From Actinomadura graeca (GTDB lineage Bacteria > Actinomycetota > Actinomycetes > Streptosporangiales > Streptosporangiaceae), in assembly GCF_019175365.1 (NCBI RefSeq), contig NZ_CP059572.1, forward strand, positions 7,998,001 through 8,062,000: 64,000 nucleotides of DNA, in the 5' to 3' direction. Positions within the stretch are counted from its first letter, which is position 1, and every line of letters starts with the position of its first letter. Under the pieces are notes generated by a model that ran no database searches, was not told the origin of the DNA, and was given only the letters and a program-made list of their open reading frames with translations. This document shows positions 27,825 to 37,378 of this stretch, in pieces. The position numbers were made by a program, and so were the translations under genes.

Positions 27825-30800
27825 ATGGCTGATATTCCTGGGACGCCGAAGATCCCGGCCGGTGGTTCCACAGGGCGGGCGGACGCCGACGAGGCGGGGC
27901 TGCGGCGGCTGCTGGACGGGCTGACCGCGGTCCGCGACGGCGACTTCGGCACCCGGCTGCCCGGCGACGGCGAGGGACTGTTCGGTGAGATCGCCGTGGT
28001 GTTCAACGGCATGGTCGACCAGCTCGCGCTCTTCACCTCCGAGGTCACCCGCGTGGCCCGCGAGGTCGGCACGGAGGGACGGCTCGGGGGGCAGGCCGAG
28101 GTCCCCGGGGTGTCGGGAACGTGGGAGGACCTCACCGACTCGGTGAACGCCATGGCGGGGAACCTGACGACCCAGGTCCGCGACATCGCGCAGGTGGCGA
28201 CCGCGGTCGCCCGCGGCGACCTGTCGCAGAAGATCACCGTGGACGCGCGCGGTGAGATCCTGGAGCTGAAGGACACCGTCAACACGATGGTCGACCAGCT
28301 GTCGTCGTTCGCCGACGAGGTCACCCGCGTGGCCCGCGAGGTCGGCAGCGAGGGACGGCTCGGCGGCCAGGCGGACGTGCAGGGCGTCTCGGGGACCTGG
28401 CGGGACCTGACCGACTCGGTGAACTTCATGGCCGGGAACCTGACCGGCCAGGTGCGGTCCATCGCGCAGGTCGCGACCGCGGTCGCGCAGGGCGACCTGT
28501 CGCAGAAGATCACCGTGGACGCGCGTGGCGAGATCCTGGAGCTGAAGACGACCATCAACACGATGGTCGACCAGCTGTCGTCGTTCGCCGACGAGGTCAC
28601 CCGCGTCGCCCGCGAGGTCGGCACCGAGGGGAACCTGGGCGGGCAGGCCACCGTCCGGGGCGTCAGCGGGACGTGGAAGGACCTCACCGACAACGTCAAC
28701 GTGATGGCCTCCAACCTGACGGGGCAGGTCCGGTCGATCGCGCAGGTCGCCACGGCGGTGGCCCGCGGCGACCTGTCGCAGAAGATCACCGTGGAGGCCA
28801 AGGGCGAGGTCGCCGCGCTGGCGCAGACGATCAACACGATGGTCGACACGCTGTCGGCGTTCGCGGGCGAGGTCACCCGCGTCGCCCGCGAGGTCGGCAC
28901 CGAGGGGCAGCTCGGCGGGCAGGCGCAGGTCGCCAACGTCGCCGGGACGTGGAAGGACCTCACCGACAACGTCAACTCGATGGCGACCAACCTCACCAAC
29001 CAGGTCCGCAACATCGCCCAGGTCACCACCGCCGTCGCGCAGGGCGACCTGACCAAGAAGATCGACGTGGACGCCCGCGGCGAGATCCTGGCGCTGAAGA
29101 CCACGATCAACACGATGGTCGACCAGCTGTCGGCGTTCGCCGCGGAGGTGACCCGCGTGGCCCGCGAGGTCGGCAGCGAGGGGCGGCTCGGAGGGCAGGC
29201 CGAGGTCGAAGGCGTGTCGGGGACGTGGAAGCGGCTCACCGAGAACGTCAACGAGCTGGCCGGGAACCTGACCCGGCAGGTCCGGGCCATCGCGGAGGTG
29301 ACGAGCGCGGTGACCTCCGGCGACCTGACGCGCTCCATCACCGTGGACGCCTCCGGTGAGGTGGCCGAGCTCAAGGACAACATCAACCTGATGGTGAAGT
29401 CGCTGCGCGAGACCACCCGCGCCAACCAGGAGCAGGACTGGCTGAAGACCAACCTCGCGCGGATCTCCGGCCTGATGCAGGGCCACCGGGAGCTCCCCGT
29501 GGTCGCCGACCTGATCATGGACGAGCTGACGCCGCTGGTCGCGGCCCAGTACGGGGCGTTCTACCTCGCCGAGGACAACGGCGGCCTGGAGCTGGAGCTG
29601 GTCGGCTCCTACGGCTACCCGGAGGACGGCGACCCGGCCGCCGCGTCCCGGCCCACCCGGTTCCGGTCCGGGCGCTCGCTGGTCGGGCAGGCGGCCCGCA
29701 GCCGCCACACGATCGTGGTCGAGGAGGTACCCGCCGGGTACGTCACCATCTCCTCCGGCCTGGGCGCCGGAGCGCCCGCCAGCGTGATCGTGCTGCCGAT
29801 CGTGGTCGAGGACCAGGTCCTCGGCGTCATCGAGCTGGCGTCGCTGCGGCCGTTCAGCGCCGTGCAGCGGGACCTGCTGGAGCAGCTGCGGGAGAACATC
29901 GGCGTCAACGTCAACACCATCCTCGCCAACGCCCGCACCGACGAGCTGCTGGCCGAGTCCCAGCGGCTGGCCGGGGAGCTGCGCGTCCGCTCGGAGGAGC
30001 TGCAGGCCCGGCAGGAGGAGCTGCAGAGCTCCAACGCCGAGCTGGAGGAGAAGGCGGCGCTGCTGGCCAGCCAGAACCGCGACATCGAGACCAAGAACCT
30101 GGAGATCGAGCAGGCGCGGCAGGAACTGGAGGCGCGTGCCCAGCAGCTGACCCTGGCGTCCAAGTACAAGAGCGAGTTCCTCGCCAACATGAGCCACGAG
30201 CTCCGGACCCCGCTGAACTCGCTGCTGATCCTGGCCCAGCTCCTCTCCCAGAACCCGTCGCGCAACCTGACCCCCAAGCAGGTCGAGTACGCGGGCATCA
30301 TCCACTCCGCCGGGTCGGACCTGCTCCAGCTCATCAACGACATCCTCGACCTGTCGAAGGTCGAGGCGGGCATGATGGACCTCACCCCCGAGCGGGTGCC
30401 GCTCCGCCACCTGCTGGAGTACGTCGAGGCCACGTTCCGCCCGCTGACCTCCCAGAAGAGCCTCGACTTCCGCATCGTCACCGAGCCGGGGGTGCCGGAG
30501 CACGTGCTCACCGACGGCTCGCGGCTCCAGCAGGTCCTGCGGAACCTGCTGTCGAACGCGGTGAAGTTCACCGACAGCGGCGGCGTCGAGCTGCGGATCG
30601 AGACCGCCGACCCGGCCGAGCTTCCGGCCACGATGCGGATGCACGGCCGGGCCCTGGCCCTCCGGGTGATCGACACCGGGATCGGCATCGCCGAGCACCA
30701 GCTCGAAACGATCTTCGGTGCGTTCCAGCAGGCCGACGGCACCACCAGCCGCAAGTACGGCGGGACCGGGCTCGGCCTGTCGATCAGCCGGGAGCTCGCC

Positions 30801-31964
30801 TTCCTGCTCGGCGGCGTCATCCACGCCGACAGCGCTCCCGGGCGGGGCAGCACCTTCACCTTCTACATGCCCGTCGCCCGCCCGGACTTCCAGGCCGGTG
30901 TCCTGACCGTCCAGACCGCCGCCACGGCCGGTCCCGACGCGCAGCCAGCCGCCGCTCCCGAAGCCGCGGAGGAGACCGGGGACGGGCCGGCGCCCCGCCC
31001 GCGGGCCGCGTCCGCGCCGTCCCGGGCCCGGCCGCGCCGGCTGCTGGTGATCGAGGAGCGGCAGGGCGGCCTGATGTCCCTGGTCGCCGAGAGCGCCGTC
31101 GCCGACGGCCGCCACGCCTCCGGCGACGGGGGCGGCGTCCAGATCGTCACCGCGGTCGGCGCCGAGGAGGCCGCGGCCGTCCTCGCGGCCGATCCGTGCC
31201 ACTGCGTCGTCCTGCAGCTCGACATGCCCGGCGGCGCCGCGCTGCGTTTCCTGGAGGCGATGGACGGCGACCCGGCGCTGCGGGGCTTCCCCGTCCTCGC
31301 GCACGACAACCGGCGCCTGGACGCCGAGCAGGAGCGCGTCCTCCGGGAGCGCGCCCGGACCCAGCCGCTCGAACTGCTGCGGAGCCTGGACGAGCTGCGC
31401 GAGCGGATCGCGCTGCACCTGGCGGCGGAGCAGCCCGGCGACGTCCTCCCGCTCGTGCGCGCCGGCGCCCCCCGCCAGGGGCCGGCCCGCGAGGCCGACA
31501 CGTCGCTGGCGGGACGCGTCGCCCTCATCGTGGACGACGACTCCCGCAACGTCTTCGCCCTCACCAGCATCCTGGAGCTGCACGGCATCCGCGTGCTGCA
31601 CGCCGACGACGGCCGCAAGGGACTCCAGGCCCTCGCCGAGCACCCGGGTATCGACCTCGTCCTGATGGATGTGATGATGCCGGAGATGGACGGCTACACC
31701 GCGACGACGCTCATCCGGACGATGCCCGAGCACGCCGACCTGCCCATCATCATGGTGACGGCCAAGGCCATGCCGGGTGACCAGGACAAGAGCCTCGCTT
31801 CGGGCGCGACCGACTACATCACCAAACCGCTGGACGCCGACGACCTCATCGCGTGCGTGCGCCGCTGCCTCCAGAACGGCGCCGCGCCCGGCCCGGAGCA
31901 TCCGGACGGCCCGGCGCGTCCGAACGGGGCCGAGCCGGCTCCGCCGGACGGCGGCACCGGATGA
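27825..31964 (+). CDS. Giant HAMP-array hybrid histidine kinase
   Basis: 1379 residues, with no membrane segments. Order: N-terminal HAMP unit (about 25-70); five 92-residue HAMP units, each beginning [10 protein letters not shown] (73-530); GAF (about 555-690); coiled coil; HisKA with His791 in [13 protein letters not shown]; HATPase with N box (LLSNAVKF) and G boxes ([18 protein letters not shown]); a degenerate receiver (about 1065-1190); and a receiver with Asp1282 in [14 protein letters not shown]. The layout is like fungal Nik1 (group III) osmosensor kinases. Its stop overlaps the start of the SpoIIE phosphatase gene (ATGA), so the two proteins probably act together. Confidence 0.93.
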   Translation: MADIPGTPKIPAGGSTGRADADEAGLRRLLDGLTAVRDGDFGTRLPGDGEGLFGEIAVVFNGMVDQLALFTSEVTRVAREVGTEGRLGGQAEVPGVSGTWEDLTDSVNAMAGNLTTQVRDIAQVATAVARGDLSQKITVDARGEILELKDTVNTMVDQLSSFADEVTRVAREVGSEGRLGGQADVQGVSGTWRDLTDSVNFMAGNLTGQVRSIAQVATAVAQGDLSQKITVDARGEILELKTTINTMVDQLSSFADEVTRVAREVGTEGNLGGQATVRGVSGTWKDLTDNVNVMASNLTGQVRSIAQVATAVARGDLSQKITVEAKGEVAALAQTINTMVDTLSAFAGEVTRVAREVGTEGQLGGQAQVANVAGTWKDLTDNVNSMATNLTNQVRNIAQVTTAVAQGDLTKKIDVDARGEILALKTTINTMVDQLSAFAAEVTRVAREVGSEGRLGGQAEVEGVSGTWKRLTENVNELAGNLTRQVRAIAEVTSAVTSGDLTRSITVDASGEVAELKDNINLMVKSLRETTRANQEQDWLKTNLARISGLMQGHRELPVVADLIMDELTPLVAAQYGAFYLAEDNGGLELELVGSYGYPEDGDPAAASRPTRFRSGRSLVGQAARSRHTIVVEEVPAGYVTISSGLGAGAPASVIVLPIVVEDQVLGVIELASLRPFSAVQRDLLEQLRENIGVNVNTILANARTDELLAESQRLAGELRVRSEELQARQEELQSSNAELEEKAALLASQNRDIETKNLEIEQARQELEARAQQLTLASKYKSEFLANMSHELRTPLNSLLILAQLLSQNPSRNLTPKQVEYAGIIHSAGSDLLQLINDILDLSKVEAGMMDLTPERVPLRHLLEYVEATFRPLTSQKSLDFRIVTEPGVPEHVLTDGSRLQQVLRNLLSNAVKFTDSGGVELRIETADPAELPATMRMHGRALALRVIDTGIGIAEHQLETIFGAFQQADGTTSRKYGGTGLGLSISRELAFLLGGVIHADSAPGRGSTFTFYMPVARPDFQAGVLTVQTAATAGPDAQPAAAPEAAEETGDGPAPRPRAASAPSRARPRRLLVIEERQGGLMSLVAESAVADGRHASGDGGGVQIVTAVGAEEAAAVLAADPCHCVVLQLDMPGGAALRFLEAMDGDPALRGFPVLAHDNRRLDAEQERVLRERARTQPLELLRSLDELRERIALHLAAEQPGDVLPLVRAGAPRQGPAREADTSLAGRVALIVDDDSRNVFALTSILELHGIRVLHADDGRKGLQALAEHPGIDLVLMDVMMPEMDGYTATTLIRTMPEHADLPIIMVTAKAMPGDQDKSLASGATDYITKPLDADDLIACVRRCLQNGAAPGPEHPDGPARPNGAEPAPPDGGTG
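28041..29420 (+). repeat. Five tandem 276-bp HAMP-unit repeats
   Basis: The word encoding [10 protein letters not shown] recurs at exactly 276-bp intervals (28041, 28317, 28593, 28869, 29145). Units are very similar at DNA level, which points to recent duplication or conversion and could allow expansion or contraction by recombination. Confidence 0.85.
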
Positions 31965-34429
31965 CCGAGGACGCCAACGGGACGTCCCCGCGGAGCCCGG
32001 GGGAGACCCCGGCCGCGTCGGCCGTCCCGCCCGCCGACGCCCTCGGCGTGGACGGGGACGCCTCGAACGTCGGGCGTCTCGCCGCCACGGTGGACCGGCT
32101 CCGGAGGAAGGTCCAGCAGGCCCAGGCGACCGCGGACGGGCGGGGCGTCCTCGAACTGGCCAAGGGCGTGCTGGTGGAGCGGCTCCGCTGCGGCCCGGCG
32201 GAGGCGGCCCGGCATCTGGAGGCCCTCGCCGCCGACGCGGGCCTGGCCCCGCTGGAGCTCGCCGCGGAGATCATCAACCAGGCGGCCCGGGACCGCGTCA
32301 CCGAGGCGACGCAGAGCTTCCTCCGGCTGACCGCGGACGACGCCGACCCGAACGGGCCGGAAGGCGCCTCGGGCGGGGCCGCCGCCGTCGCCGCGCGGCT
32401 GCGCACCGCCGAGAGCGGCGTGCTGGCCGCCCCCGACGCCCAGGCGGTGGCCGAGTCGCTGCTGGAGCACGCGCTGCGGCCGCTCGGCGCGGTCGCCGTC
32501 GCCGTCTGGGCCGCGGGCGCCGACGCGTCGCTCACGCTGGCGGGGGCGGCGGGGTTCGGCGCCGAGGAGGCCGCCCGCTGGCGCTACGTCCCGCCCGGCG
32601 TGGCGACGCCCGCGCGCACGGCGCTCGTGGAGCGGTCGCCGGTGTGGTCGGTCCCCGGCGCCGGGGACGGCCTTCCCTCCATCGGCCACCCCGCGCTGCC
32701 GGGCGGCGGCCGGGTGACCGTCCCCGCCGGGACGGGCGGCCGCATCATCGGCGTCCTGGAGATCTGCTGGCCCGGCCCGCCGGAGCCGCGCTCCCCGCGG
32801 ATCGAGCGGCAGGTGGAGGCCCTGGCCGAACTGTGCGCCCGCACCCTGGAGACCTGGCCGGGGGACGGCCCGGCGGACGCGGGGGACCCGCGGCCCGGGC
32901 TGGGGGAGCTGGTCGACCTGGCGGACGCGCTGCACGACCCCGCCTTCGTCCTCGTCCCGCACCACGACGGCGCGGGAGGGCTGGCCGACTTCCGCATCCA
33001 CCATGTCAACGACCACTTCGTCGACCTCGCGGGACGGCCGCGCGGCTCCGTCATGGGATCGCTGCTGCTGGAGGCGTACCCGTTCGCCGCCGACCACGGC
33101 GGGCTGCTGGAGAAGATCGAAAGGGTCCACGCGACCGGCGAGCCGTTCCGCGCCGGGAAGATGACGCTCACCGCCCTCGTCGACGAGGTGCCGCTGAAGA
33201 CCGTCGCCGACGTCAGCATCATCCGGCACGCCGGCGCGGTCCTGCTCGTCTCGCGGGTGGAGGACGAGGCCACCCGCCTGGCGAGCCTCCTGCAGCACGC
33301 GCAGCGCCTCGGCCGCATCGGCGGCTTCGAGGAGAACCGCGTCACCGGGCAGATCACCTGGAACGGCCAGCTCTACGACCTCTACGGGCTGGCCAAGGAC
33401 GCCCCTCCGCCGCCGCTCACCGCCCTGCCGGCGCACGCGCATCCCGACGACGAGCCCGCCATCGGCCGGTTCCTGCGCGCGCTGCTGCACCACTGCAAAC
33501 CGGCGTCGGCGGCGTTCCGCCTGCAGCGTCCCGACGGGATCGTCCGGCACCTGCGGGTCGTCGCCGAGCCCGTGCTCGACGGCGCCGGCCACCTGCTCGC
33601 GGTCCGCGGCGCCTACCAGGACGTCTCCGCGCAGCACTGGACGGAGGTCGCGCTCGCCGCGACCCGCGACCGGCTCGCCCACAGCGAGCAGGAGGCCGCT
33701 GAGCGCAACCGCCTCGCCCTGCAGCTCCAGCGCGCCATCATGCCGCCCTCGCGGGGACCGGTCGAGGCCGCCGGGCTGCGCGTCGCGGTCCGCTACCGTC
33801 CCGCCGAGCACGACCACCTGGTCGGCGGCGACTGGTACGACGCGGTCAGGCTCCCGTCCGGCGAGATCCTGCTGGGCGTCGGGGACGTCGCGGGGCACGG
33901 CATCGACGCCGCCACCGGCATGGTCGTGCTGCGCAACGCCATGCGCGGCCTCGCGGCCACGGGGGCGGGCCCCGGCCAGCTGCTGGGCTGGCTCAACCTC
34001 GTCGCCCATCACCTCACCGACCACGTCACCGCCACCGCCCTGTGCGGTCTCTACGACCCCGGGACCCGCGTCCTGCGCTGGGCGCGGGCCGGCCACCCGC
34101 CGCCCGTGCTGGTCCGCGGCGGGGAGGCCGGCGCGCTGCCCGCCGTCGGCGGGATGCTGCTCGGCGCCCTGGAGGACAGCGAGTACGACGAGGGCACGAT
34201 CGACCTGGAAGCGGACGACGTCCTGCTGATGTACACCGACGGGCTCGTGGAGCGCAGGGACGGCTCCGAGCAGGACGCGCTCGCCCACCTGCTGTCGACG
34301 GCGCGGCAGCCGGCCATCAACCTGGAGGCGCGCCTGGACCACCTCCTCACCCACAGCAACGCCGACACCGACGACGACACCTGCCTGGTCGGCATCCACC
34401 TGCCGCCGGAGCCCGCCGCCCGGCCCTGA
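31961..34429 (+). CDS. ANTAR-GAF-PAS-SpoIIE phosphatase
   Basis: 822 residues. An ANTAR-like helical region lies at about 45-105 (LELAKGVLVERLRCGPAEAARHLEALA). It is followed by GAF (about 140-290), two PAS-like sensor regions (about 310-440 and 450-560), and a PP2C-type SpoIIE domain (about 590-815) with GGDWYDAV, GVGDVAGHG, and DVLLMYTDGLVERR carrying the metal aspartates. It probably dephosphorylates an anti-sigma antagonist or a similar partner. ANTAR domains usually bind RNA as dimers, so the combination is notable. Translation is coupled to the kinase gene. Confidence 0.9.
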   Translation: MTEDANGTSPRSPGETPAASAVPPADALGVDGDASNVGRLAATVDRLRRKVQQAQATADGRGVLELAKGVLVERLRCGPAEAARHLEALAADAGLAPLELAAEIINQAARDRVTEATQSFLRLTADDADPNGPEGASGGAAAVAARLRTAESGVLAAPDAQAVAESLLEHALRPLGAVAVAVWAAGADASLTLAGAAGFGAEEAARWRYVPPGVATPARTALVERSPVWSVPGAGDGLPSIGHPALPGGGRVTVPAGTGGRIIGVLEICWPGPPEPRSPRIERQVEALAELCARTLETWPGDGPADAGDPRPGLGELVDLADALHDPAFVLVPHHDGAGGLADFRIHHVNDHFVDLAGRPRGSVMGSLLLEAYPFAADHGGLLEKIERVHATGEPFRAGKMTLTALVDEVPLKTVADVSIIRHAGAVLLVSRVEDEATRLASLLQHAQRLGRIGGFEENRVTGQITWNGQLYDLYGLAKDAPPPPLTALPAHAHPDDEPAIGRFLRALLHHCKPASAAFRLQRPDGIVRHLRVVAEPVLDGAGHLLAVRGAYQDVSAQHWTEVALAATRDRLAHSEQEAAERNRLALQLQRAIMPPSRGPVEAAGLRVAVRYRPAEHDHLVGGDWYDAVRLPSGEILLGVGDVAGHGIDAATGMVVLRNAMRGLAATGAGPGQLLGWLNLVAHHLTDHVTATALCGLYDPGTRVLRWARAGHPPPVLVRGGEAGALPAVGGMLLGALEDSEYDEGTIDLEADDVLLMYTDGLVERRDGSEQDALAHLLSTARQPAINLEARLDHLLTHSNADTDDDTCLVGIHLPPEPAARP

Positions 34430-34460
34430 CAACAGGGATCCGCGGGCGTCCCGCCCGGGG

Positions 34461-36206
34461 TCAGAGGCCCTGCATGCGCTGGACCTGGAGCGCGAGCATC
34501 AGGTTCAGCCGCAGGTGCGGGTCGGTGGTGAACGGGCCGAGGAGCCGCTCCAGCTTGCCGACGCGGTACCTCAGCGTGTTGTAGTGGAAGTGCAGGATCC
34601 GCGCCGTCTCGGCGACGTTGTTCGTGTCGAGGAGCACCTGGAGCGTGGTGCGCAGGTCGGCGGTCTCCGGGTCGTCGCCGAACGCCAGGTCGCGCAGCGT
34701 CTCCCGCATGAAGCCCGTCAGCTCGGCGGAGTCCGGGACGAGGCTGAGCAGCCGGTACACGCCGAGGCCGTCGAAGTCCTCCACCGATCCCGGCCCGTGC
34801 ATCCGCTGGCCCACGGTGGCCGCGCGCCGCGCCTGCGCGTACGCCTGGGGCAGTAGCGCGGGCTCGGTGACGACCCGGCTGACGCCGGTGGAGAACGGTC
34901 CCATGACACCGCCGTCGCCGGAGAGCTGGGCGACCATCCGGCGCACCGTCTCGCGGGGCGACCCGCGAGCGGGTACGCCCATCACGACGACCAGCTCCTG
35001 GCTGTAGCCGACGACGGCCGCCTTCGGGTCGTGCTCGGCCACCACGCGGCGCCAGGTGGCGGCGAACCGCTCGGTCGCCGAGCGCAGGTCGCGGGCGTGG
35101 GGCCCGGGCGCCTCGCCCGGGTCGAGCTGGGCGACGAGGACGATCAGCGGCCGGTCGATGTCCCAGCCGAGCGAGGCGCAGTGCCGCACCGCGTGGCCGG
35201 TGTCGCCCGCGTGGCCGGCCAGGAGGTCGTGCAGGAAGTCGCCCCGGTACTTGCTCTCCACGGCGCTGACCGCGAGCTCCTTGGTGATGACCAGCGCGGC
35301 CGTGGCCGCGGCCCGCTCCAGCACGTGCACGTCGCTCTCCTCCAGCAGGCGCCCGCCCGCGACGAGCACGATCCACCCGTGGTCGAGGGCCCCGGCGATG
35401 ATCGGCACCATGGCGACGGGGGCGCCGCGCTCCTCCGGGACGCCGGTGCCGTGCTTGAGGCGTTCGACGCGCAGGCGCCCGTCGGGATCCCACAGGTCGG
35501 GGCCGCCCGCCGGCCAGTCCTCCTGCGGGGGAGGCGACTGGGCCAGCACCTGGCCGCCCGGCGTGGTGACCAGCGCGGTGCCGTCGAGGATCTGGCTGAG
35601 CTGGTCGGTGATGGCGTCGAGACCGCCCCCGGCCAGGACGACCTCGACCAGCGCGCGGTGCGCCTCCTCCGAGCGGGCGAGGACGGCGGCCTGCCGGTTG
35701 AGGATGTCGGTGAGCACCTGGTTGATGATGTCGTCGAACGCGACGTCGTCGGGCAGCCGGATCACGGGCAGCCCGACCCGGTCGGCGGCCTCCAGCATCT
35801 CGGGCGGGAGCCGGTCCAGGTACCGGCCGAGCTTGACGCCGACGGCGGCCAGGCGGCGCGCGTGCAGCTGGGCCACGAGCTCGGCGAGCCGGTCCGGGAT
35901 CTCGCGCAGCGGGTAGCCGGTGGTGAGCAGCAGCTCGTTGGGCTTGGTCCAGGGGAGGATGTCGGGCACCTCCATGACGTTCAGCCGCTGGACGGTGCGG
36001 TGCAGGCCGCTCGCCCCGGCGACCAGCTGCGCGCCCGCCAGGCTGGACACGCTGAGCACCTCGCTGACGGGCACGCCGCGTCCGAGCGTGCCGCTGTGGA
36101 ACGGCCTGACCTCGGTGCCGCCGGACGACGGGTCAGAGTGGGCTTCCTCATGACCTGTTGGCACAATCCGCAAAGTATCCGGCTTTTGGTTGGCAAATCT
36201 GCCCAT
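34461..36206 (-). CDS. PucR-family transcriptional regulator
   Basis: 581 residues. The PucR N-terminal domain (about 45-170) has VSEVLSVSSLAGAQLVAG and PWTKPNELLLTTGYPL. A GGDEF-like CdaR middle region follows, and a C-terminal HTH_30 has LLDTNNVAETARILHFHYNTLRYRVGKLERLLG split across residues 515-555. PucR proteins sense purine/pyrimidine breakdown intermediates. It is divergent from the allH-F-G genes and is the obvious regulator of the cluster to 49752. A GGCAAATCTGCC element overlaps its start codon, which suggests autoregulation. The first 40 residues are atypical, so the true start could lie further in. Confidence 0.9.
   Translation of the reverse strand: MGRFANQKPDTLRIVPTGHEEAHSDPSSGGTEVRPFHSGTLGRGVPVSEVLSVSSLAGAQLVAGASGLHRTVQRLNVMEVPDILPWTKPNELLLTTGYPLREIPDRLAELVAQLHARRLAAVGVKLGRYLDRLPPEMLEAADRVGLPVIRLPDDVAFDDIINQVLTDILNRQAAVLARSEEAHRALVEVVLAGGGLDAITDQLSQILDGTALVTTPGGQVLAQSPPPQEDWPAGGPDLWDPDGRLRVERLKHGTGVPEERGAPVAMVPIIAGALDHGWIVLVAGGRLLEESDVHVLERAAATAALVITKELAVSAVESKYRGDFLHDLLAGHAGDTGHAVRHCASLGWDIDRPLIVLVAQLDPGEAPGPHARDLRSATERFAATWRRVVAEHDPKAAVVGYSQELVVVMGVPARGSPRETVRRMVAQLSGDGGVMGPFSTGVSRVVTEPALLPQAYAQARRAATVGQRMHGPGSVEDFDGLGVYRLLSLVPDSAELTGFMRETLRDLAFGDDPETADLRTTLQVLLDTNNVAETARILHFHYNTLRYRVGKLERLLGPFTTDPHLRLNLMLALQVQRMQGL
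36188..36204. promoter_or_regulatory. GGCAnATnTGCC-type element at pucR start (candidate PucR site)
   Basis: GGTTGGCAAATCTGCCC is an imperfect palindrome. Related half-sites TTGGCAGAT/GGCAGATAT occur at 41918-41931, 42034-42049, 42056-42070 and 44669-44680, all between genes of the same cluster. Confidence 0.5.
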
Positions 36207-36379
36207 GGGTGCACCGTAACGCCTCGACTACGTTCACACCAGGTGCTCCACACGTCCGTTGCCGAAAAAGCGGACTCCTGAGCGGTCAGTCCACTGGACC
36301 GTCACCGATCTGACCGTCCGGTAGCCGAACTTGCGCAACAGGCGCACCACGCCCTCATCACAGCCACGGGAGGCACCGC

Positions 36380-37378
36380 GTGTACCCGGTCAGACAGCTC
36401 CGGCCACAGGCCCTTGCGGGCCCTTCCGCACGGCGTGCGATGCCCGGCGCCGCCTCGCGGCGGCTGCGCGCGGTCCTGATGGGCCCGCTCCGTCCCGCCC
36501 GGGTGCTCGGGGTCTTCCCGGCCGTGGTCTACCTGCTCCACGAGGGCGGCGCGGTGGTCGCGGTGTGCGCCACGGACGCCGTCCGGCTGCCGAACTCGGT
36601 GGTGCTCGCGGCGCCCCGCGCGGCCGCCCCGTTCGCGGACGTCGAGGTCACCGGCCCGGCGTGGCTGGGCGCCGGGAGGCTGCGCGCGGGACCGCTGGCG
36701 GTGACCGTGACCCGCTGGTGGACGCCCCGCCGCCCGCTTCCGGTGTCCGGCACGGACGCGCTGGGCGCCGGCCTCGGCGTCCTGGAGGCCGCCATGGTGC
36801 CCAGCGGGCTGCCGCAGGCCGCGCTCGCGGACCTGGACGGCCTCGTCGGCGGCGCGGGGCAGGGCGATCTCGACCGCGCGGCGCGCGCGGCGTCCCGCCT
36901 GGTCGGCCTCGGCCCCGGGCTGACGCCCAGCGGAGACGACGTCCTGGCGGGCTTCCTGGTCGCCCACCGCCACCTGACGCCGCCCGCGCACCCGCTCGCC
37001 GGCTTCGCCGGCGCGCTCGCCGCCCGTCTCGGCGCCGTGGCGGACGGCCGGACGACCGCGCTCTCGGCGGACCTGCTCGGGCACGCCGCCCGGGGCGAGG
37101 GCTGCCCGCAGCTGATCGGGCTGGTCGAGGCGGTCGCCGGCCACGCGTCCGTGGCCTCGCGGCTGGGCGACCTGCTGCCGGTCGGCCACACCTCGGGCGC
37201 GGACCTCGCGCTCGGCGTGGCGGCGGCCGCCCGGGCGGTGCTGGGCACGGACGCGCCGCCCCCCGCGCCCCGCCCCGGCCCGCCGTGGCCGCTCGTCCGG
37301 TGCCCGTCCAGGGCGGCCTCGGACACCCCCCTTGCCGGCCCGGTACCCCCATATCCCCTAGGAGAGGAAATTTCGTGA
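36380..37378 (+). CDS. allH: AllH-like protein (DUF2877), carbamoyltransferase subunit
   Basis: 332 residues from GTG with a strong ribosome site (GGGAGG). LVGLGPGLTPSGDDVLAGFL is the DUF2877 hallmark and lies mid-protein. In E. coli AllH together with AllF and AllG is needed for oxamate carbamoyltransferase, which phosphorolyses oxalurate. Here the three genes are consecutive and overlap by four bases. The last about 45 residues are Pro-rich and probably disordered. Exact biochemical task of this subunit is not known to me. Confidence 0.85.
   Translation: MYPVRQLRPQALAGPSARRAMPGAASRRLRAVLMGPLRPARVLGVFPAVVYLLHEGGAVVAVCATDAVRLPNSVVLAAPRAAAPFADVEVTGPAWLGAGRLRAGPLAVTVTRWWTPRRPLPVSGTDALGAGLGVLEAAMVPSGLPQAALADLDGLVGGAGQGDLDRAARAASRLVGLGPGLTPSGDDVLAGFLVAHRHLTPPAHPLAGFAGALAARLGAVADGRTTALSADLLGHAARGEGCPQLIGLVEAVAGHASVASRLGDLLPVGHTSGADLALGVAAAARAVLGTDAPPPAPRPGPPWPLVRCPSRAASDTPLAGPVPPYPLGEEIS

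Noticed and set aside
28041..29420. Regular direct repeats that might suggest a CRISPR array
   Set aside because: The units are 276 bp, coding and contiguous, without spacers; they encode HAMP domains.
27711..31901. 1396-codon open frame on the minus strand
   Set aside because: It is the antisense shadow of the hybrid kinase gene, caused by high G+C; it has no family motif or ribosome site.
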